This document shows positions 8,640-18,326 of a stretch of 41,448 nucleotides of DNA, piece after piece. Made by a program: the position numbers and the translations under genes. The DNA lies in assembly GCA_946549035.1 (NCBI GenBank), contig CAMNQH010000029.1, forward strand, positions 1 through 41,448. The letters are read 5' to 3'. The notes beneath the pieces are model-generated. The model searched no databases. It saw nothing but the letters and a program-made list of their open reading frames with translations, and was not told the DNA's origin. This DNA is from an uncultured Lachnospiraceae bacterium (GTDB taxonomy: Bacteria > Bacillota > Clostridia > Lachnospirales > Lachnospiraceae). Position 1 is the first letter of the stretch. Every line of letters starts with the position of its first letter.

Positions 8640-9713
8640 ATGGAAACAACATGGGATATGGTAAGTGACTGTAAATTACTTTGCAGTCTTGGAAGCGGAC
8701 GGGTATGGTATCATGGGGGAAATATTTTTTTTCAGAAAAAAGAAACGGATAAGATGGTAAGGACTCACAGGCTTCCCGCTTCCTGGCGAAAAAGGCTTAT
8801 GATGAAATGCAGAGCTTTGGAACGAATGCTGCGCTTAGAACCGAGACTGGCCCTTCCATTGGACGATACCTCCTTCTTGCTTTCGTACCAGGGAAATATT
8901 TTTTGGATGGATGTGACAGGGGCCTGCCGGTTAGAGCATGTATACCGGGCGGATATGAATAATCCCTTAAGCTTTTGCAGATGCGGACAGAGGGTGTTGT
9001 ACGGTGAATATTTTGGAAATGGAAATCAGGAGGAGGTCTGCATTTATGAAAGAGGAAAGCTGGGAAACTGGGAAAAGCGGTATGTCTTTCCTTCAGGCGC
9101 CATCCTCCATATTCATCAGATTGTTTACGATAAGTTTCGGAATTGCTTTTGGATTTTGACGGGAGATGCAGATCATCAGAGCGGCGTTTGGATGGCGGAT
9201 GACTCATTTCTCCATGTAACTCCCTTGTTTCTTGGAAAACAAATGTACCGTTCCTGTTTTTTGATGCCCATGGAACAAGGCGTCGCATATGCAACCGATA
9301 CGCCTTTAGAGCCTAATGGAATTTATTTTGCCAGGGAACATGATGGAGTATGGAGTGAGCCTAAGCTTGTGTATGATATGCCGGGGCCATGTATTTACGG
9401 GAGGTCTTTTTCAGACGGTACGTATGTTATGGCGACATCCGTGGAGCCTGACGCTTCGTTACCTTCCTATCGATACCGACTGACCAAGCGGCTGGGGAAG
9501 GGCGTGATGGATAGATATACCCATGTCATTAGGGGAAACCTGGAGACGGGATTTGAGGAGATTGCACGTTTTGAGAAGGATCGCTTTAGAATGCTGCTGT
9601 TTCAATTTGGAAATCTGCAGTTTCCGGAGACGGGAGAAGAGCGGGAAGTGCTGTGCACAGGCCAGTCCCTGAAAAAAATAGACGGAAAAACAATAAGAAT
9701 TACGAGGAATTAG
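8640..9713 (+). CDS. Uncharacterised protein, possibly a beta-propeller fold
   Basis: I do not recognise a named family. From ATG 8640 (AGGAAGAG just upstream; an in-frame ATG at 8625 lacks a ribosome site) it is about 357 aa. It is rich in short beta-strand-like segments with aromatic and glycine turns, such as 'GRVWYHGGNIFFQKK', 'FRNCFWILTGDADHQSGVWM' and 'GPCIYGRSFSDGTYVMA', a texture typical of repeated four-stranded blades. No signal peptide or membrane segment is evident. It lies between a GT4 and LicD in a tightly spaced operon, so a cytoplasmic role in sugar recognition or transfer is likely, but this is a guess. Confidence 0.7.
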   Translation: METTWDMVSDCKLLCSLGSGRVWYHGGNIFFQKKETDKMVRTHRLPASWRKRLMMKCRALERMLRLEPRLALPLDDTSFLLSYQGNIFWMDVTGACRLEHVYRADMNNPLSFCRCGQRVLYGEYFGNGNQEEVCIYERGKLGNWEKRYVFPSGAILHIHQIVYDKFRNCFWILTGDADHQSGVWMADDSFLHVTPLFLGKQMYRSCFLMPMEQGVAYATDTPLEPNGIYFAREHDGVWSEPKLVYDMPGPCIYGRSFSDGTYVMATSVEPDASLPSYRYRLTKRLGKGVMDRYTHVIRGNLETGFEEIARFEKDRFRMLLFQFGNLQFPETGEEREVLCTGQSLKKIDGKTIRITRN

Positions 9714-9716
9714 AGG

Positions 9717-10496
9717 ATGGAATCGAATTCAGAGATAAAAGAAATACAAAAAGAGCTGCTTGTTCTGATGGATGAATTTCATAGAATCTGCAGAGAGAAC
9801 CACATAAACTATTCCCTTCACGCCGGAACCATGTTAGGCGCGGTCAGGGAAGGCGGGTTTATTCCCTGGGACGATGATGCGGACGTGGTGTTTATGCGTT
9901 CGGAATTTGTTAAGTTCCGGGATGCGGTGCTTACTATGCAGAAAAAACAGAAGCTATTGTTTGAGCCTGATTTTTCATTTGGGCCCAGGCTGTTTATGCA
10001 GCGGCCAGGGAAGCCGAAGGTGTGGCTGGACATTTATCTGTACGATTATATTTCAGAGCATAAGTTGGTTCAGAAATTAAAGTTCGCGCTTTTGGCCTGG
10101 AATATGGCATGGATGCGGTCAAAAGAAGGGTTGGCCCTTACCAAAGCCCATGGCATGTACCGGGGATGGAAGTACGGGGTGATCTATGCCATTCATTGTC
10201 TCGGGGTTCCTTTTTCTGAGGAAACCAAAAACCGGGTGGCGGACAGAACGGCCAGAAGATTTCCGGGAAAAAGAACTTATATTCACAGAGCAAACGACCA
10301 ATATGTGGCTCTTAAGCTGGTGCTTCCAGTGGGGGTGATGGCAGAATACATAGAGATTCCCTTTGAATCATCCAGATATATGATTGCAAAGCGATATCAT
10401 GAAGTATTGGTATCTTCTTATGGAGAAGATTACATGACACCCAAAAAGCAGCAGGGGGATATCGTTTCCCATAATCTATTTAGAAGCCAGCAGTGA
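9717..10496 (+). CDS. LicD-family phosphotransferase
   Basis: A 259-aa LicD-type nucleotidyltransferase-fold protein. The diagnostic segments are 'LHAGTMLGAVREGGFIPWDD' and 'DDDADVVFM' (residues about 34-60), with the acidic cluster expected to bind metal. LicD enzymes move a phospho-substituent such as phosphocholine or a phospho-alditol from a CDP donor to a glycan. The next gene is a TarI/IspD-like cytidylyltransferase, which would make such a donor. The ATG follows TTAGAGG just after the previous stop. Confidence 0.9.
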   Translation: MESNSEIKEIQKELLVLMDEFHRICRENHINYSLHAGTMLGAVREGGFIPWDDDADVVFMRSEFVKFRDAVLTMQKKQKLLFEPDFSFGPRLFMQRPGKPKVWLDIYLYDYISEHKLVQKLKFALLAWNMAWMRSKEGLALTKAHGMYRGWKYGVIYAIHCLGVPFSEETKNRVADRTARRFPGKRTYIHRANDQYVALKLVLPVGVMAEYIEIPFESSRYMIAKRYHEVLVSSYGEDYMTPKKQQGDIVSHNLFRSQQ

Positions 10497-10516
10497 TAAA
10501 AATACGGAGGGACAGT

Positions 10517-11230
10517 ATGAATGTAGCGTTGTTGACGGCAGCGGGAAGCGGTACCCGTATGCATCAGGATATCCCAAAACAGTTTATGCATGTGGATAAT
10601 AAACCGATTTTGATTTATACCATGGAAGTATTTCAAAAGCATCCCAGTATTGACGCCATAATTGTCGTTACCCTGGATTCCTGGAAGGACGTGCTGTGGG
10701 CGTATGCCAGGCAGTTTGATATTACAAAATTAAAGTGGGTGGTGCCCGGGGGAGACACGGGACAGGATTCCATCCGAAATGGGCTATTCAAATTGAAAGA
10801 AGAATTGTCCCAGGAAGACGTGGTTCTGATTCATGACGGGAACCGGCCGTTTGTCTCCACAGAGATTATTTCAGACAGTCTGGCTACCTTTGCAAAATAC
10901 GGAAATGCCGTGGCTGCGATTCCCTGTACCGAAGTGGTTTTTGAAAGCGAGGACGGATGTTCCTCCTGCATTTCTACGGACCGGGAAAAGCTGTTTCGAA
11001 CCCAGACCCCTCATACTTATCGGCTGGGTGAACTTTTGGCCGCTCATGAGGAAGCGCAAAAAAGGGGGATTTTGGGGACGGCCGCATCTTGTATGTTAAT
11101 GAAAGAGCTGGGAAAGATGACATATTTTTCAAAAGGATCGGAAGAAAATTTGAAAATTACCACCCTGGAGGATTTGAAGATTTTCAAAGCGCTGCTTCAT
11201 ACCAGGCAGGAACAATGGATAAAGGGATAA
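10517..11230 (+). CDS. IspD/TarI-family cytidylyltransferase (probable alditol-phosphate cytidylyltransferase)
   Basis: About 237 aa from ATG 10517, with GGAGGG in front; a GTG at 10493 overlaps the LicD stop but has no better ribosome site. Motifs are 'LTAAGSGTRM' at the N-terminus, 'IPKQF', 'IHDGNRPFV' and 'KITTLEDLKI', all typical of 2-C-methylerythritol-4-P or ribitol-5-P cytidylyltransferases. Inside a glycan operon beside LicD the TarI-like reaction (CTP + alditol phosphate to CDP-alditol) is more likely than isoprenoid synthesis. The exact alditol is not known. Confidence 0.87.
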   Translation: MNVALLTAAGSGTRMHQDIPKQFMHVDNKPILIYTMEVFQKHPSIDAIIVVTLDSWKDVLWAYARQFDITKLKWVVPGGDTGQDSIRNGLFKLKEELSQEDVVLIHDGNRPFVSTEIISDSLATFAKYGNAVAAIPCTEVVFESEDGCSSCISTDREKLFRTQTPHTYRLGELLAAHEEAQKRGILGTAASCMLMKELGKMTYFSKGSEENLKITTLEDLKIFKALLHTRQEQWIKG

Positions 11231-11232
11231 CT

Positions 11233-12303
11233 ATGATATATACAAAACAATATATGTCTGATTTGGAATCGGTTCAGAAATGTATCCCAGACATAAAACA
11301 GCTTCAAAATTGCAGCATTATGGTTACAGGGGCCGGAGGCTTGATTGGATCTGCAATTATGGACTTTTTGATACATGCAAACGATACCTTACAATTAAAT
11401 ATGACCTTGTATGCTGCCGCCCGAAATTGGGAGAAGATTCGGAAGCGATTTGGGGCCATTGTAGACAGAAGGGATTTTGTCTATGTTCCATACGACGCCA
11501 TGAAGCCTTTTTCCATGGAAGCTCCCCTGGATTATGTGATTCATACTGCAAGTCCGGCGAATCCGGGAATGTACGCTTCCCATCCGGTGGAGACGATGCT
11601 GGCCAATCTAATGGGAGTGAATGCTCTGCTGAATTATGCCAGAACTCATGAGCTCAAAAGAATCCTATATCTTTCTTCCAGTGAGGTATATGGAAAAAAG
11701 AAGGACAGAAAGCCTTATGAGGAAGAAGAGTATGGGTATGTGGATATTTTAAATCCCCGCGGCTGTTATCCTGTGGCAAAACGAGGGGCGGAGACATTGC
11801 TTGCTTCTTATTTGCAGGAATACGGTGTGAAAAGCGTGATTGCAAGGCCGGGACATGTATATGGCCCCACCGGATTGTCATCCGATAACCGGGCGTCCAC
11901 ATCCTTTTTCCGGGATGTGGTTTGGGGACGTGATATTCTTATGAAAAGCCCGGGGCAGCAGCTGAGGTCTTATTGTTACGTGGCAGACTGCGTATCCGGT
12001 GTACTTTGCAGTATGCTCCATGGAATAATCGGACAGGCGTATAATATCAGCAATCCTTCATCGGTGGCTACGATTCGAGAGCTGGCAGAACAGATTGCCC
12101 TTGTGTCCGGACGGAGGATTTTATTTGAACAGCCCACAGACAGGGAAGCCGGAAGCTACAACAGGATGGAACATTCTGATTTGAAGGGAGCGAAACTGGA
12201 ACAGCTGGGCTGGAAGGGGCTGTTTGATTTGAAAACAGGCGTACGCCATACGTACGAAATCATGAAAGAGAATAGCAGCGCGGCTCAAAGCGGCTGCTTT
12301 TGA
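11233..12303 (+). CDS. NAD-dependent epimerase/dehydratase (extended SDR)
   Basis: About 356 aa from ATG 11233, two bases after the upstream stop. The NAD-binding 'VTGAGGLIGS' is at residues 31-40; the active-site pieces are 'LSSSEVYG' (Ser) and 'YPVAKRGAE' (Tyr-x-x-x-Lys). 'RPGHVYGPTG' and 'RSYCYVADC' fit the nucleotide-sugar epimerase/dehydratase/decarboxylase branch. It forms a compact LicD / cytidylyltransferase / SDR run, so it could act on a CDP-activated or nucleotide-bound sugar. An upstream in-frame extension to 11089 overlaps the cytidylyltransferase and is not the start. Confidence 0.88.
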   Translation: MIYTKQYMSDLESVQKCIPDIKQLQNCSIMVTGAGGLIGSAIMDFLIHANDTLQLNMTLYAAARNWEKIRKRFGAIVDRRDFVYVPYDAMKPFSMEAPLDYVIHTASPANPGMYASHPVETMLANLMGVNALLNYARTHELKRILYLSSSEVYGKKKDRKPYEEEEYGYVDILNPRGCYPVAKRGAETLLASYLQEYGVKSVIARPGHVYGPTGLSSDNRASTSFFRDVVWGRDILMKSPGQQLRSYCYVADCVSGVLCSMLHGIIGQAYNISNPSSVATIRELAEQIALVSGRRILFEQPTDREAGSYNRMEHSDLKGAKLEQLGWKGLFDLKTGVRHTYEIMKENSSAAQSGCF

Positions 12304-12313
12304 GGGGAAGAAT

Positions 12314-13537
12314 ATGAAATATATTTTTTGCGGCAATTTGTTTTCCAATGTGGAAGCAGATATGAAAAAAATGAAGGTTGCGCCGCCGGTGTCCTCCCAT
12401 AAATATCAGGCGAATTTAATCGACGGATTAAAGGCAAACGGCCGGGAAGTTGTGGTGGTAAATATACCGAGAGTAAGATTTTTCCCTCATTATCCTGAGA
12501 TTTTTATGGGCAGAAGGACGTTTTTTCATCGTGGAGAGGCTTCTGGAATAGATATTCCCTTTTTAAACCTGCCCATCTTAAACTATTGGACCCAGGAGAT
12601 TTTTTTAAGAAGGGAATTGAGAAGGATTGTGAAAACAAACGAAAAGGAAACGTATGTCTTACTCTCCTTTAACAATTATCTGCCTCAAAACAGGGCTATG
12701 ATTTCCGTAAAGAAAAAATATAAGAATGTACTTCTGTGTAATGTGATCGGCGATCTTCATGGAGATTATGGAATGAAGGCGGAAGGAAGATATGATGGAA
12801 TCCGGGGAAGGCTTGTGGCGCGGATAGAGAAAAAGCAAGATATTCTTTCCAGTCAGTATGATGCTTTCGGATTTTTAACAAAAGATATGGCAGAGGCGCT
12901 TGGAGTAAGCCAGAAGCCCTTTGTGGTTATAGAGGGGATGTATTCCGGAAAACAGCTGAGTTGTACTGAAGCAAAATCCCAATATAAAACAGTTTTTTAT
13001 GCCGGAGCAGTGGAAGAGGAATATGGGCTTGCTCATCTGCTGCGGGCTTTTTCCATGGTGAAAGGCACAGAGTATCAATTATTGATTGCCGGAAGCGGGG
13101 GAGCGGTAAAACTGGTAAAACAATATGCTGCCCAGGACGCCAGGATACAATATTTGGGGGTTCTTACACCCAAAGAGGTGGAAACGTATCAGCAGGCGGC
13201 TACCGTATTGGTGAATCCTAGGATATCCGGCCATACGTACGTCAAATACAGCTTTCCAAGTAAAAATATGGAATGTCTGGCCTCTGGAAAGCCGTATATT
13301 GCCCATGACCTGATCTGTAACCCCAAGGAGTACCAGGCGTATATACAATATCCCAAAGATGAGAGCGACCTGGCGCTGGCAGAGGAAATCGTCCGGGTGT
13401 GCAGCCTGCCTCTTAAGGTGCAAAAAGAAATTGGAGAAAAGGCCAAAAATTTTATTATTACAGAAAAGAATCCCAAGAAACAGTGTTGGAAAATCATTCA
13501 TATCATAGAAAAATTGGAACCCATGGAGAATACATAA
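12314..13537 (+). CDS. Glycosyltransferase family 4
   Basis: A 407-aa GT-B protein. 'MKYIFCGNLFSN' begins the N-terminal Rossmann half, 'YQANLIDGLKANG' is typical of acceptor-domain helices, and the C-terminal half has 'TVFYAGAVEEEYGLAHLLRA', 'LLIAGSGGAV' and 'YSFPSKNMECLASGKPYIA', including the conserved Glu of the donor site. The ATG has GAGGGGAAGAAT in front. The stop is immediately followed by the ATG of the Wzy-like gene. Probably adds one sugar of the repeat unit; donor not deducible. Confidence 0.88.
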   Translation: MKYIFCGNLFSNVEADMKKMKVAPPVSSHKYQANLIDGLKANGREVVVVNIPRVRFFPHYPEIFMGRRTFFHRGEASGIDIPFLNLPILNYWTQEIFLRRELRRIVKTNEKETYVLLSFNNYLPQNRAMISVKKKYKNVLLCNVIGDLHGDYGMKAEGRYDGIRGRLVARIEKKQDILSSQYDAFGFLTKDMAEALGVSQKPFVVIEGMYSGKQLSCTEAKSQYKTVFYAGAVEEEYGLAHLLRAFSMVKGTEYQLLIAGSGGAVKLVKQYAAQDARIQYLGVLTPKEVETYQQAATVLVNPRISGHTYVKYSFPSKNMECLASGKPYIAHDLICNPKEYQAYIQYPKDESDLALAEEIVRVCSLPLKVQKEIGEKAKNFIITEKNPKKQCWKIIHIIEKLEPMENT

Positions 13538-14725
13538 ATGTTGGAAATAGTAATAGCATTGGTTAATATAGACGCCATAGCGGCAATGTACGGTTATACG
13601 GTCATGTTTCTGTACGTTATGTTTCTTTATCGATATGGTAAGCGTAAAAGAATCCTGGTCAATCCCATGATACATATTCCGGTATGGGGATTGGCGTTTT
13701 CCGGATTCTTATTTGCGTTAAGATATACGGAATATTCTATGGTGGTTTCTTTGGTGGTATATTGCATGGTTCCGACTTTGGCGTTTATAGCAGGATATAC
13801 AATTACCGGATATCAGAAAGAGTCGGCTGTTCCTGCTGCCAAAAGGGCGTTGGGTGCGATCGCCGTTGGCTGCGGCATACATGTTGGATTGAATCTTTAT
13901 CAGAATTTAGGGATTGACCGATGGCATACGAAAGATTTTTTCCAAGGTTCTATGGCGGCAACTAATTTAGGTTCCCTGAATATTTTGATATTTTCTTTGG
14001 TGCCCTGTCTGCTGATAACAAAGAATAAAAAGAAAAAGGCGGCAGGACTTGTCCTGACAGCAATATCTGTCATATATGCTTTTATCCTGGGAACCAGAAC
14101 ACAATTTTACGCCTTGGCGATTTTGACGGCGGTCTGCGGATTTTTTTATCTGAGAACTTATTATGCCAAAAGAGTTCCGGTTTCTACAGCGGTAAAATGG
14201 ATCGGGACGGCAGCGGTGGTGATAGGGGCAGCGGTGATTGTATGCCGCATGGATTTGTTTGAGATCAGAACGAAAGTGGCAGAATCAAATTTTATATACC
14301 GTTTTCTGGACCCGGATACGGCTGCTTCCGACCATTATCGGTTTCAACTGATAGGAGAAGGAATCAAAAATCTTTGGGACTATCCTTTAGGCGGAAACAA
14401 AGGAGCCTCCTACTTTCATAATTATTGGCTGGATATTGGCAGGGTGTCCGGTGTGGTTCCCGTTTTTTTGATGGTGATGTTTGATTTGACAGTTGTCGTT
14501 CATATGTTCCGCTTATTTCGGCAGGAGAGAATCGACCGGGAATTCCGATATGCCATTTTGGGGCTTTATCTTGGATTCCTTTTGAACTTTTTTATGGAGC
14601 CGATTATGGATGGATATGTTAGCCTGTTTTATCGGTTTACATTTATCAACGGTATGGTGGAGGGTGTTTATTATGGGAGAACCCCGGCAATCGTAAGGGG
14701 AGAGGAGTCAGAATATGAAAGGTGA
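13538..14725 (+). CDS. Wzy-like polysaccharide polymerase
   Basis: A 395-aa integral membrane protein with about ten hydrophobic segments and a larger extracytoplasmic loop around residues 255-310 ('DPDTAASDHYRFQLIGEG' ... 'ASYFHNYWLDIGRVSG'). This layout and the 'H-N-x-x-L-D/x-G' type loop motif fit O-antigen/capsule polymerases, which join repeat units at the outer membrane face. Start is directly after the preceding stop. The end overlaps the following GT2 gene by 11 bases. Wzy sequences are poorly conserved, so the call rests on topology, motif and context. Confidence 0.82.
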   Translation: MLEIVIALVNIDAIAAMYGYTVMFLYVMFLYRYGKRKRILVNPMIHIPVWGLAFSGFLFALRYTEYSMVVSLVVYCMVPTLAFIAGYTITGYQKESAVPAAKRALGAIAVGCGIHVGLNLYQNLGIDRWHTKDFFQGSMAATNLGSLNILIFSLVPCLLITKNKKKKAAGLVLTAISVIYAFILGTRTQFYALAILTAVCGFFYLRTYYAKRVPVSTAVKWIGTAAVVIGAAVIVCRMDLFEIRTKVAESNFIYRFLDPDTAASDHYRFQLIGEGIKNLWDYPLGGNKGASYFHNYWLDIGRVSGVVPVFLMVMFDLTVVVHMFRLFRQERIDREFRYAILGLYLGFLLNFFMEPIMDGYVSLFYRFTFINGMVEGVYYGRTPAIVRGEESEYER

Positions 14726-15728
14726 AAGTCTTGTAAGCGTTATTATGCCTGTTTATATGGCGGAAGCATATGTGGAGTCTGCCATCCGAAGCGTTATGGC
14801 TCAAACGTATTCTAATGTGGAACTCCTTTGTATTGACGACGGGTCTTCAGATGGTTCCTATCAGATATGTCAAAATTTAAGCAGAGAATATGCCAATATA
14901 AAAGTATTTCATCACAATGAAAATCTTGGTCAGGAGGCCGCAAGGAACACAGGATTTACCGCCATGGCAGGAGTTTATTTTATGTTTTTGGATGCGGATG
15001 ATACATTGGCGCCGGAGACAGTGGAGACTTTGGTAAATGCAATGGAAGAAAGCTCGGCTGATATTGCCATGTGTACATATTCCAGGGTATTAGACGACAG
15101 GGAAGAACATAGTCTTGCTACTATTGCAAGCGGGTTTTATCAGGTACAGGAATTTTCCCAACATCTATTAAAAGATATTCCATGGGATATCTTAAGCTGC
15201 ATCGGGACGAAATTATACCGGACAGAACAAATCAGAAGATTCGGGATTGCCTTTGACCGGAAGTATAAGTTTAACGAAGATTGCGCGTTTTTTTTATGCA
15301 GCCTGTTGCATGCTGAAACGATCTATTATTTAAATGAGCCTTTTTATAAATATCTGATTCGGAAAAGTGATTCCACCATGTCTTCCTACAGAAAAAATAT
15401 GTTCCCCACCAATGTGAAAACAGTAGAATTGCTTGGAGAGCTATGGAGAAAGTATTCCCTTTTTTCTGCAAAGAAAGGCCTGTATTACCAAAAGGTATAT
15501 ATGGTTATGTTAGACAGTCTGCTGAATGAAGTAAAGTTTGCCGCTAAAACCAGCTTTATTCAGGCGGCAAAGCAAGTGCGTACATATCATGAGTTTCAAG
15601 AAACCTTTACATCCGTAACAAAGACGGACAAGCTTTCCATGTCCCACAGAACGATTATGCATTTGTTGAATCAGGGAAAGTATTACCTGGTTTATATAAT
15701 GTTAAAGATTCGGATAAGGATGAAATAA
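14715..15728 (+). CDS. Glycosyltransferase family 2
   Basis: A 337-aa GT-A enzyme. 'VSVIMPVYMAEAYVESAIRS', 'LLCIDDGSSDGS' and 'YFMFLDADDTL' are the standard GT2 nucleotide-sugar and metal-binding motifs, and 'KFNEDCAFF' supplies the later acidic base region. Strong ribosome site (AAGGGGAGAGGAG) overlapping the end of wzy. Transfers a sugar to the lipid-linked intermediate on the cytoplasmic face; donor unknown. Confidence 0.93.
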   Translation: MKGESLVSVIMPVYMAEAYVESAIRSVMAQTYSNVELLCIDDGSSDGSYQICQNLSREYANIKVFHHNENLGQEAARNTGFTAMAGVYFMFLDADDTLAPETVETLVNAMEESSADIAMCTYSRVLDDREEHSLATIASGFYQVQEFSQHLLKDIPWDILSCIGTKLYRTEQIRRFGIAFDRKYKFNEDCAFFLCSLLHAETIYYLNEPFYKYLIRKSDSTMSSYRKNMFPTNVKTVELLGELWRKYSLFSAKKGLYYQKVYMVMLDSLLNEVKFAAKTSFIQAAKQVRTYHEFQETFTSVTKTDKLSMSHRTIMHLLNQGKYYLVYIMLKIRIRMK

Positions 15729-15849
15729 AGGACAAGGATTTGGGACTTTGGAACGTAAGGCTGACTGTGTTTCAAAGGTAAGGAAGAAGGCTTAAGGGTT
15801 TATAGGTATCCCTCAAATAACCTAAATGCATGATACAAGGAGAAAAAAT

Positions 15850-17004
15850 ATGAAACCTGCAATTATAACAGTTGGGTACAATCGTGAGGATGCGTTGAAG
15901 CGGCTATTGGAATCTGTAAACCGTGCATGGTTTCCCTCCCAGGATATTCCCTTGATTATCAGCCTGGATAAAGCAAAAGAGGATCACGGCGTTATGGAGT
16001 TGGCCAAGGAGTTTTCTTGGGAACATGGGGAAAAAATTATACGCACCTTTGAAACCAGGCAGGGATTGCGGAAACACATTTTAAGCTGTGGTGATTTGAC
16101 AAATGAGTATGGCGCTGTCATCGTCCTGGAAGATGATCTTGTAGTTTCTCCAGGATTTTATCAATATGTAACAGATGCATTGGACTATTATCAGGATCGG
16201 GAGGATATTGCGGGGATTGCATTATACAGCCACGAGTGGAACGGATATGCAGGGAGGTTCTTCCAGCCCATTGCAGACAGCTACGATACCTATTTGGGGC
16301 AGTTCGGGATTTCGTGGGGGCAATGCTGGACCAAGAAAAGCTGGACCAAATTTAAGGAGTGGTACAACCGGCGGGAAGGGAACCTTGGATTTAATGAACA
16401 GATACCCGCCAGTATCAATTTGTGGTCCGAACAGTCCTGGGGTAAATATTTTAACAATTATATTACAGAAGAAAATAAATATTACGTGATACCCCGGATA
16501 TCTTTAAGCACCAACTGTTCCGAAGTGGGACAACACGCCAGGGAATTCAACAACGACCATCAAGTGCGATTGCTGCATACGCATAATTTCAAGTATCGTT
16601 TTGCCCCTATGGAAGAAGCGTGCAGGTATGATATTTTTTTTGAAAATCAAAATCTGAAAAGTTTCCTTCCAGATGAAATTCAGGCGGCGGGTGTTGATAT
16701 TGATTTGAATGGAACCGGTCGCAATACGAAAGGGAGTCGGTATCTTTTGTCCACATTGGAATTGCCTTATCAGGTTATATCAAGCTTTGGCATCAAGCTG
16801 CGGCCTATGGATATGAATATAATTTACCATGTGCCAGGGGAAGGAATCTTTCTGTATGATAAAGAACAGAAGGCGGATGCGCCCGCATACGACAGTCAGT
16901 CAGACGTTATTCGTTACGAATTGAGGGGAATGTCAAATAAGATGCTTCTTCGCTATTTGATGCGTATTATGAAGACGCGGATAAAAGCAAGGGTCAAGAA
17001 GTGA
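15850..17004 (+). CDS. GT-A glycosyltransferase, GNT-I-like
   Basis: About 384 aa from ATG 15850, preceded by AAGGAGAAAAAAT; an earlier in-frame ATG at 15826 has no ribosome site. 'PAIITVGYNREDALKRLLES', 'LIISLDKAK', 'AVIVLEDDLVVSPGFYQYV' (DxD-type metal site as E-D-D) and 'GISWGQCWTKKSWTKF' resemble the GNT-I/POMGNT-like branch found in many bacterial glycan loci. A 121-bp leader separates it from the upstream GT2; I see no clear promoter or terminator in it. Confidence 0.84.
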   Translation: MKPAIITVGYNREDALKRLLESVNRAWFPSQDIPLIISLDKAKEDHGVMELAKEFSWEHGEKIIRTFETRQGLRKHILSCGDLTNEYGAVIVLEDDLVVSPGFYQYVTDALDYYQDREDIAGIALYSHEWNGYAGRFFQPIADSYDTYLGQFGISWGQCWTKKSWTKFKEWYNRREGNLGFNEQIPASINLWSEQSWGKYFNNYITEENKYYVIPRISLSTNCSEVGQHAREFNNDHQVRLLHTHNFKYRFAPMEEACRYDIFFENQNLKSFLPDEIQAAGVDIDLNGTGRNTKGSRYLLSTLELPYQVISSFGIKLRPMDMNIIYHVPGEGIFLYDKEQKADAPAYDSQSDVIRYELRGMSNKMLLRYLMRIMKTRIKARVKK

Positions 17005-17011
17005 AGGAATT

Positions 17012-18325
17012 ATGAGTAAAGGATATCATTTCTTCCAAAGCTGGAGGAACAGTAAATTTGTATGGAATACAAGCTGGATGGTGGCGGAGCGTCTCTACCA
17101 GATGGCAGTTTCATTGATTGTAGGGCTGCTTACGGCAAGATATCTGGGACCTGAAAATTATGGGATCATCAATTATGTCGCCGCTTTTATTTCCTTTGGT
17201 ACGCCGTTATGCGGATTGGGTCTGGAAGGCGTTTTAGTAAAACGATATGTGGATGAGCCCCAAAAGGCCGGAAAACTGGTGGGTACTGCAATGGCCATGG
17301 AATTTGGAGCATCTGTCCTTACATCCCTAGTAATTGTCAGCATCGTGGCCGTTAGCAATGCAGGCAGTAAAGTGAAAATTATCATTGCGATACTGGAATC
17401 CGTCCAACTGCTGTTTCGAAGTACAGAAGCTATTGAATTCTGGTATCAGTCCCAGTTAAAGTCAAAATATACGTCCATTATCAAGATGATTGCATATACA
17501 GTCATGTCTGTATATCGTATCTTTTTGCTGGTCGCAGGCAAGAGTGTAGAATGGTTCGCCTTTTCTATATCTTTGGATATGATTGTAATCGGAATTCTGT
17601 ATCTCTCTTTGTATTGGAGACAAAAGGGACCGAAGCTTGGGATTAGTTTTTCCTTGGGGAAGCTTTTGCTGGGGGATAGCTATCATTTCATTTTATCCGG
17701 TTTAATGGTGGTGATCTATTCTCAAATGGATAAAATCATGATTCAGGCTATGTTGGGAGATGAACAGACCGGATTGTATTCAGCTGCTTATACAATATGC
17801 AGTCTCTGGTTTTTTATCCCTGGGGCCTTGATTTCATCTGCACGGCCGTTGATTATGAAAGCAAAAACAGTAAATCAGGAAACCTATTTGTATAAATTGA
17901 AGCAGTTGTATGCCGGGATTTTTTGGATGGGCGTATTGGTAGGGGTCGTTGTAACGATCTTTGGAAAATTTATTATATTGCTGCTTTATGGAAGGGATTA
18001 TATGGGAGCCTGCGGAGCTCTTGTAATTGGAATCTGGTATGGGATTTTTGCACAGCTGGGAACTGCCAGGGGTATTTGGATTTTGTCTGAGCATAAGAAT
18101 AAATACGTGAAGTACTGTCTTATGTGGGGAGCTATTGTGAATGTAATATTAAATTATGTGCTGATACCAGTTTGGGGAATTAACGGAGCGTCTTTGGCCA
18201 CTTTGACCACCCAGTTTGTTACCTGTGTGGTAGCGCCGCTGTTTTATAAAGGGACAAGGGAACATACGCTGCTGCTGTGGCAAGGCATAAGCCTGCAGTG
18301 GAGAAAAAGAAAAGGAGTTTTGTGA
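17012..18325 (+). CDS. Wzx-type flippase (polysaccharide transporter)
   Basis: A 437-aa protein with about 12-14 hydrophobic segments and the family N-terminus 'LYQMAVSLIVGLLTARYLGP' followed by 'NYGIINYVAAFISF'. These features place it in the MOP/MATE flippase superfamily (RfbX/Wzx), which turns undecaprenyl-linked repeat units to the outer membrane face. The ATG follows GAAGGAATT. It is the only flippase of locus 1. Confidence 0.92.
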   Translation: MSKGYHFFQSWRNSKFVWNTSWMVAERLYQMAVSLIVGLLTARYLGPENYGIINYVAAFISFGTPLCGLGLEGVLVKRYVDEPQKAGKLVGTAMAMEFGASVLTSLVIVSIVAVSNAGSKVKIIIAILESVQLLFRSTEAIEFWYQSQLKSKYTSIIKMIAYTVMSVYRIFLLVAGKSVEWFAFSISLDMIVIGILYLSLYWRQKGPKLGISFSLGKLLLGDSYHFILSGLMVVIYSQMDKIMIQAMLGDEQTGLYSAAYTICSLWFFIPGALISSARPLIMKAKTVNQETYLYKLKQLYAGIFWMGVLVGVVVTIFGKFIILLLYGRDYMGACGALVIGIWYGIFAQLGTARGIWILSEHKNKYVKYCLMWGAIVNVILNYVLIPVWGINGASLATLTTQFVTCVVAPLFYKGTREHTLLLWQGISLQWRKRKGVL

Positions 18326-18326
18326 T

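Noticed and set aside
15729-15849. Leader before the GNT-I-like gene as a possible promoter or riboswitch
   Set aside because: Only a weak small hairpin and no consensus promoter; nothing supportable beyond a ribosome site.
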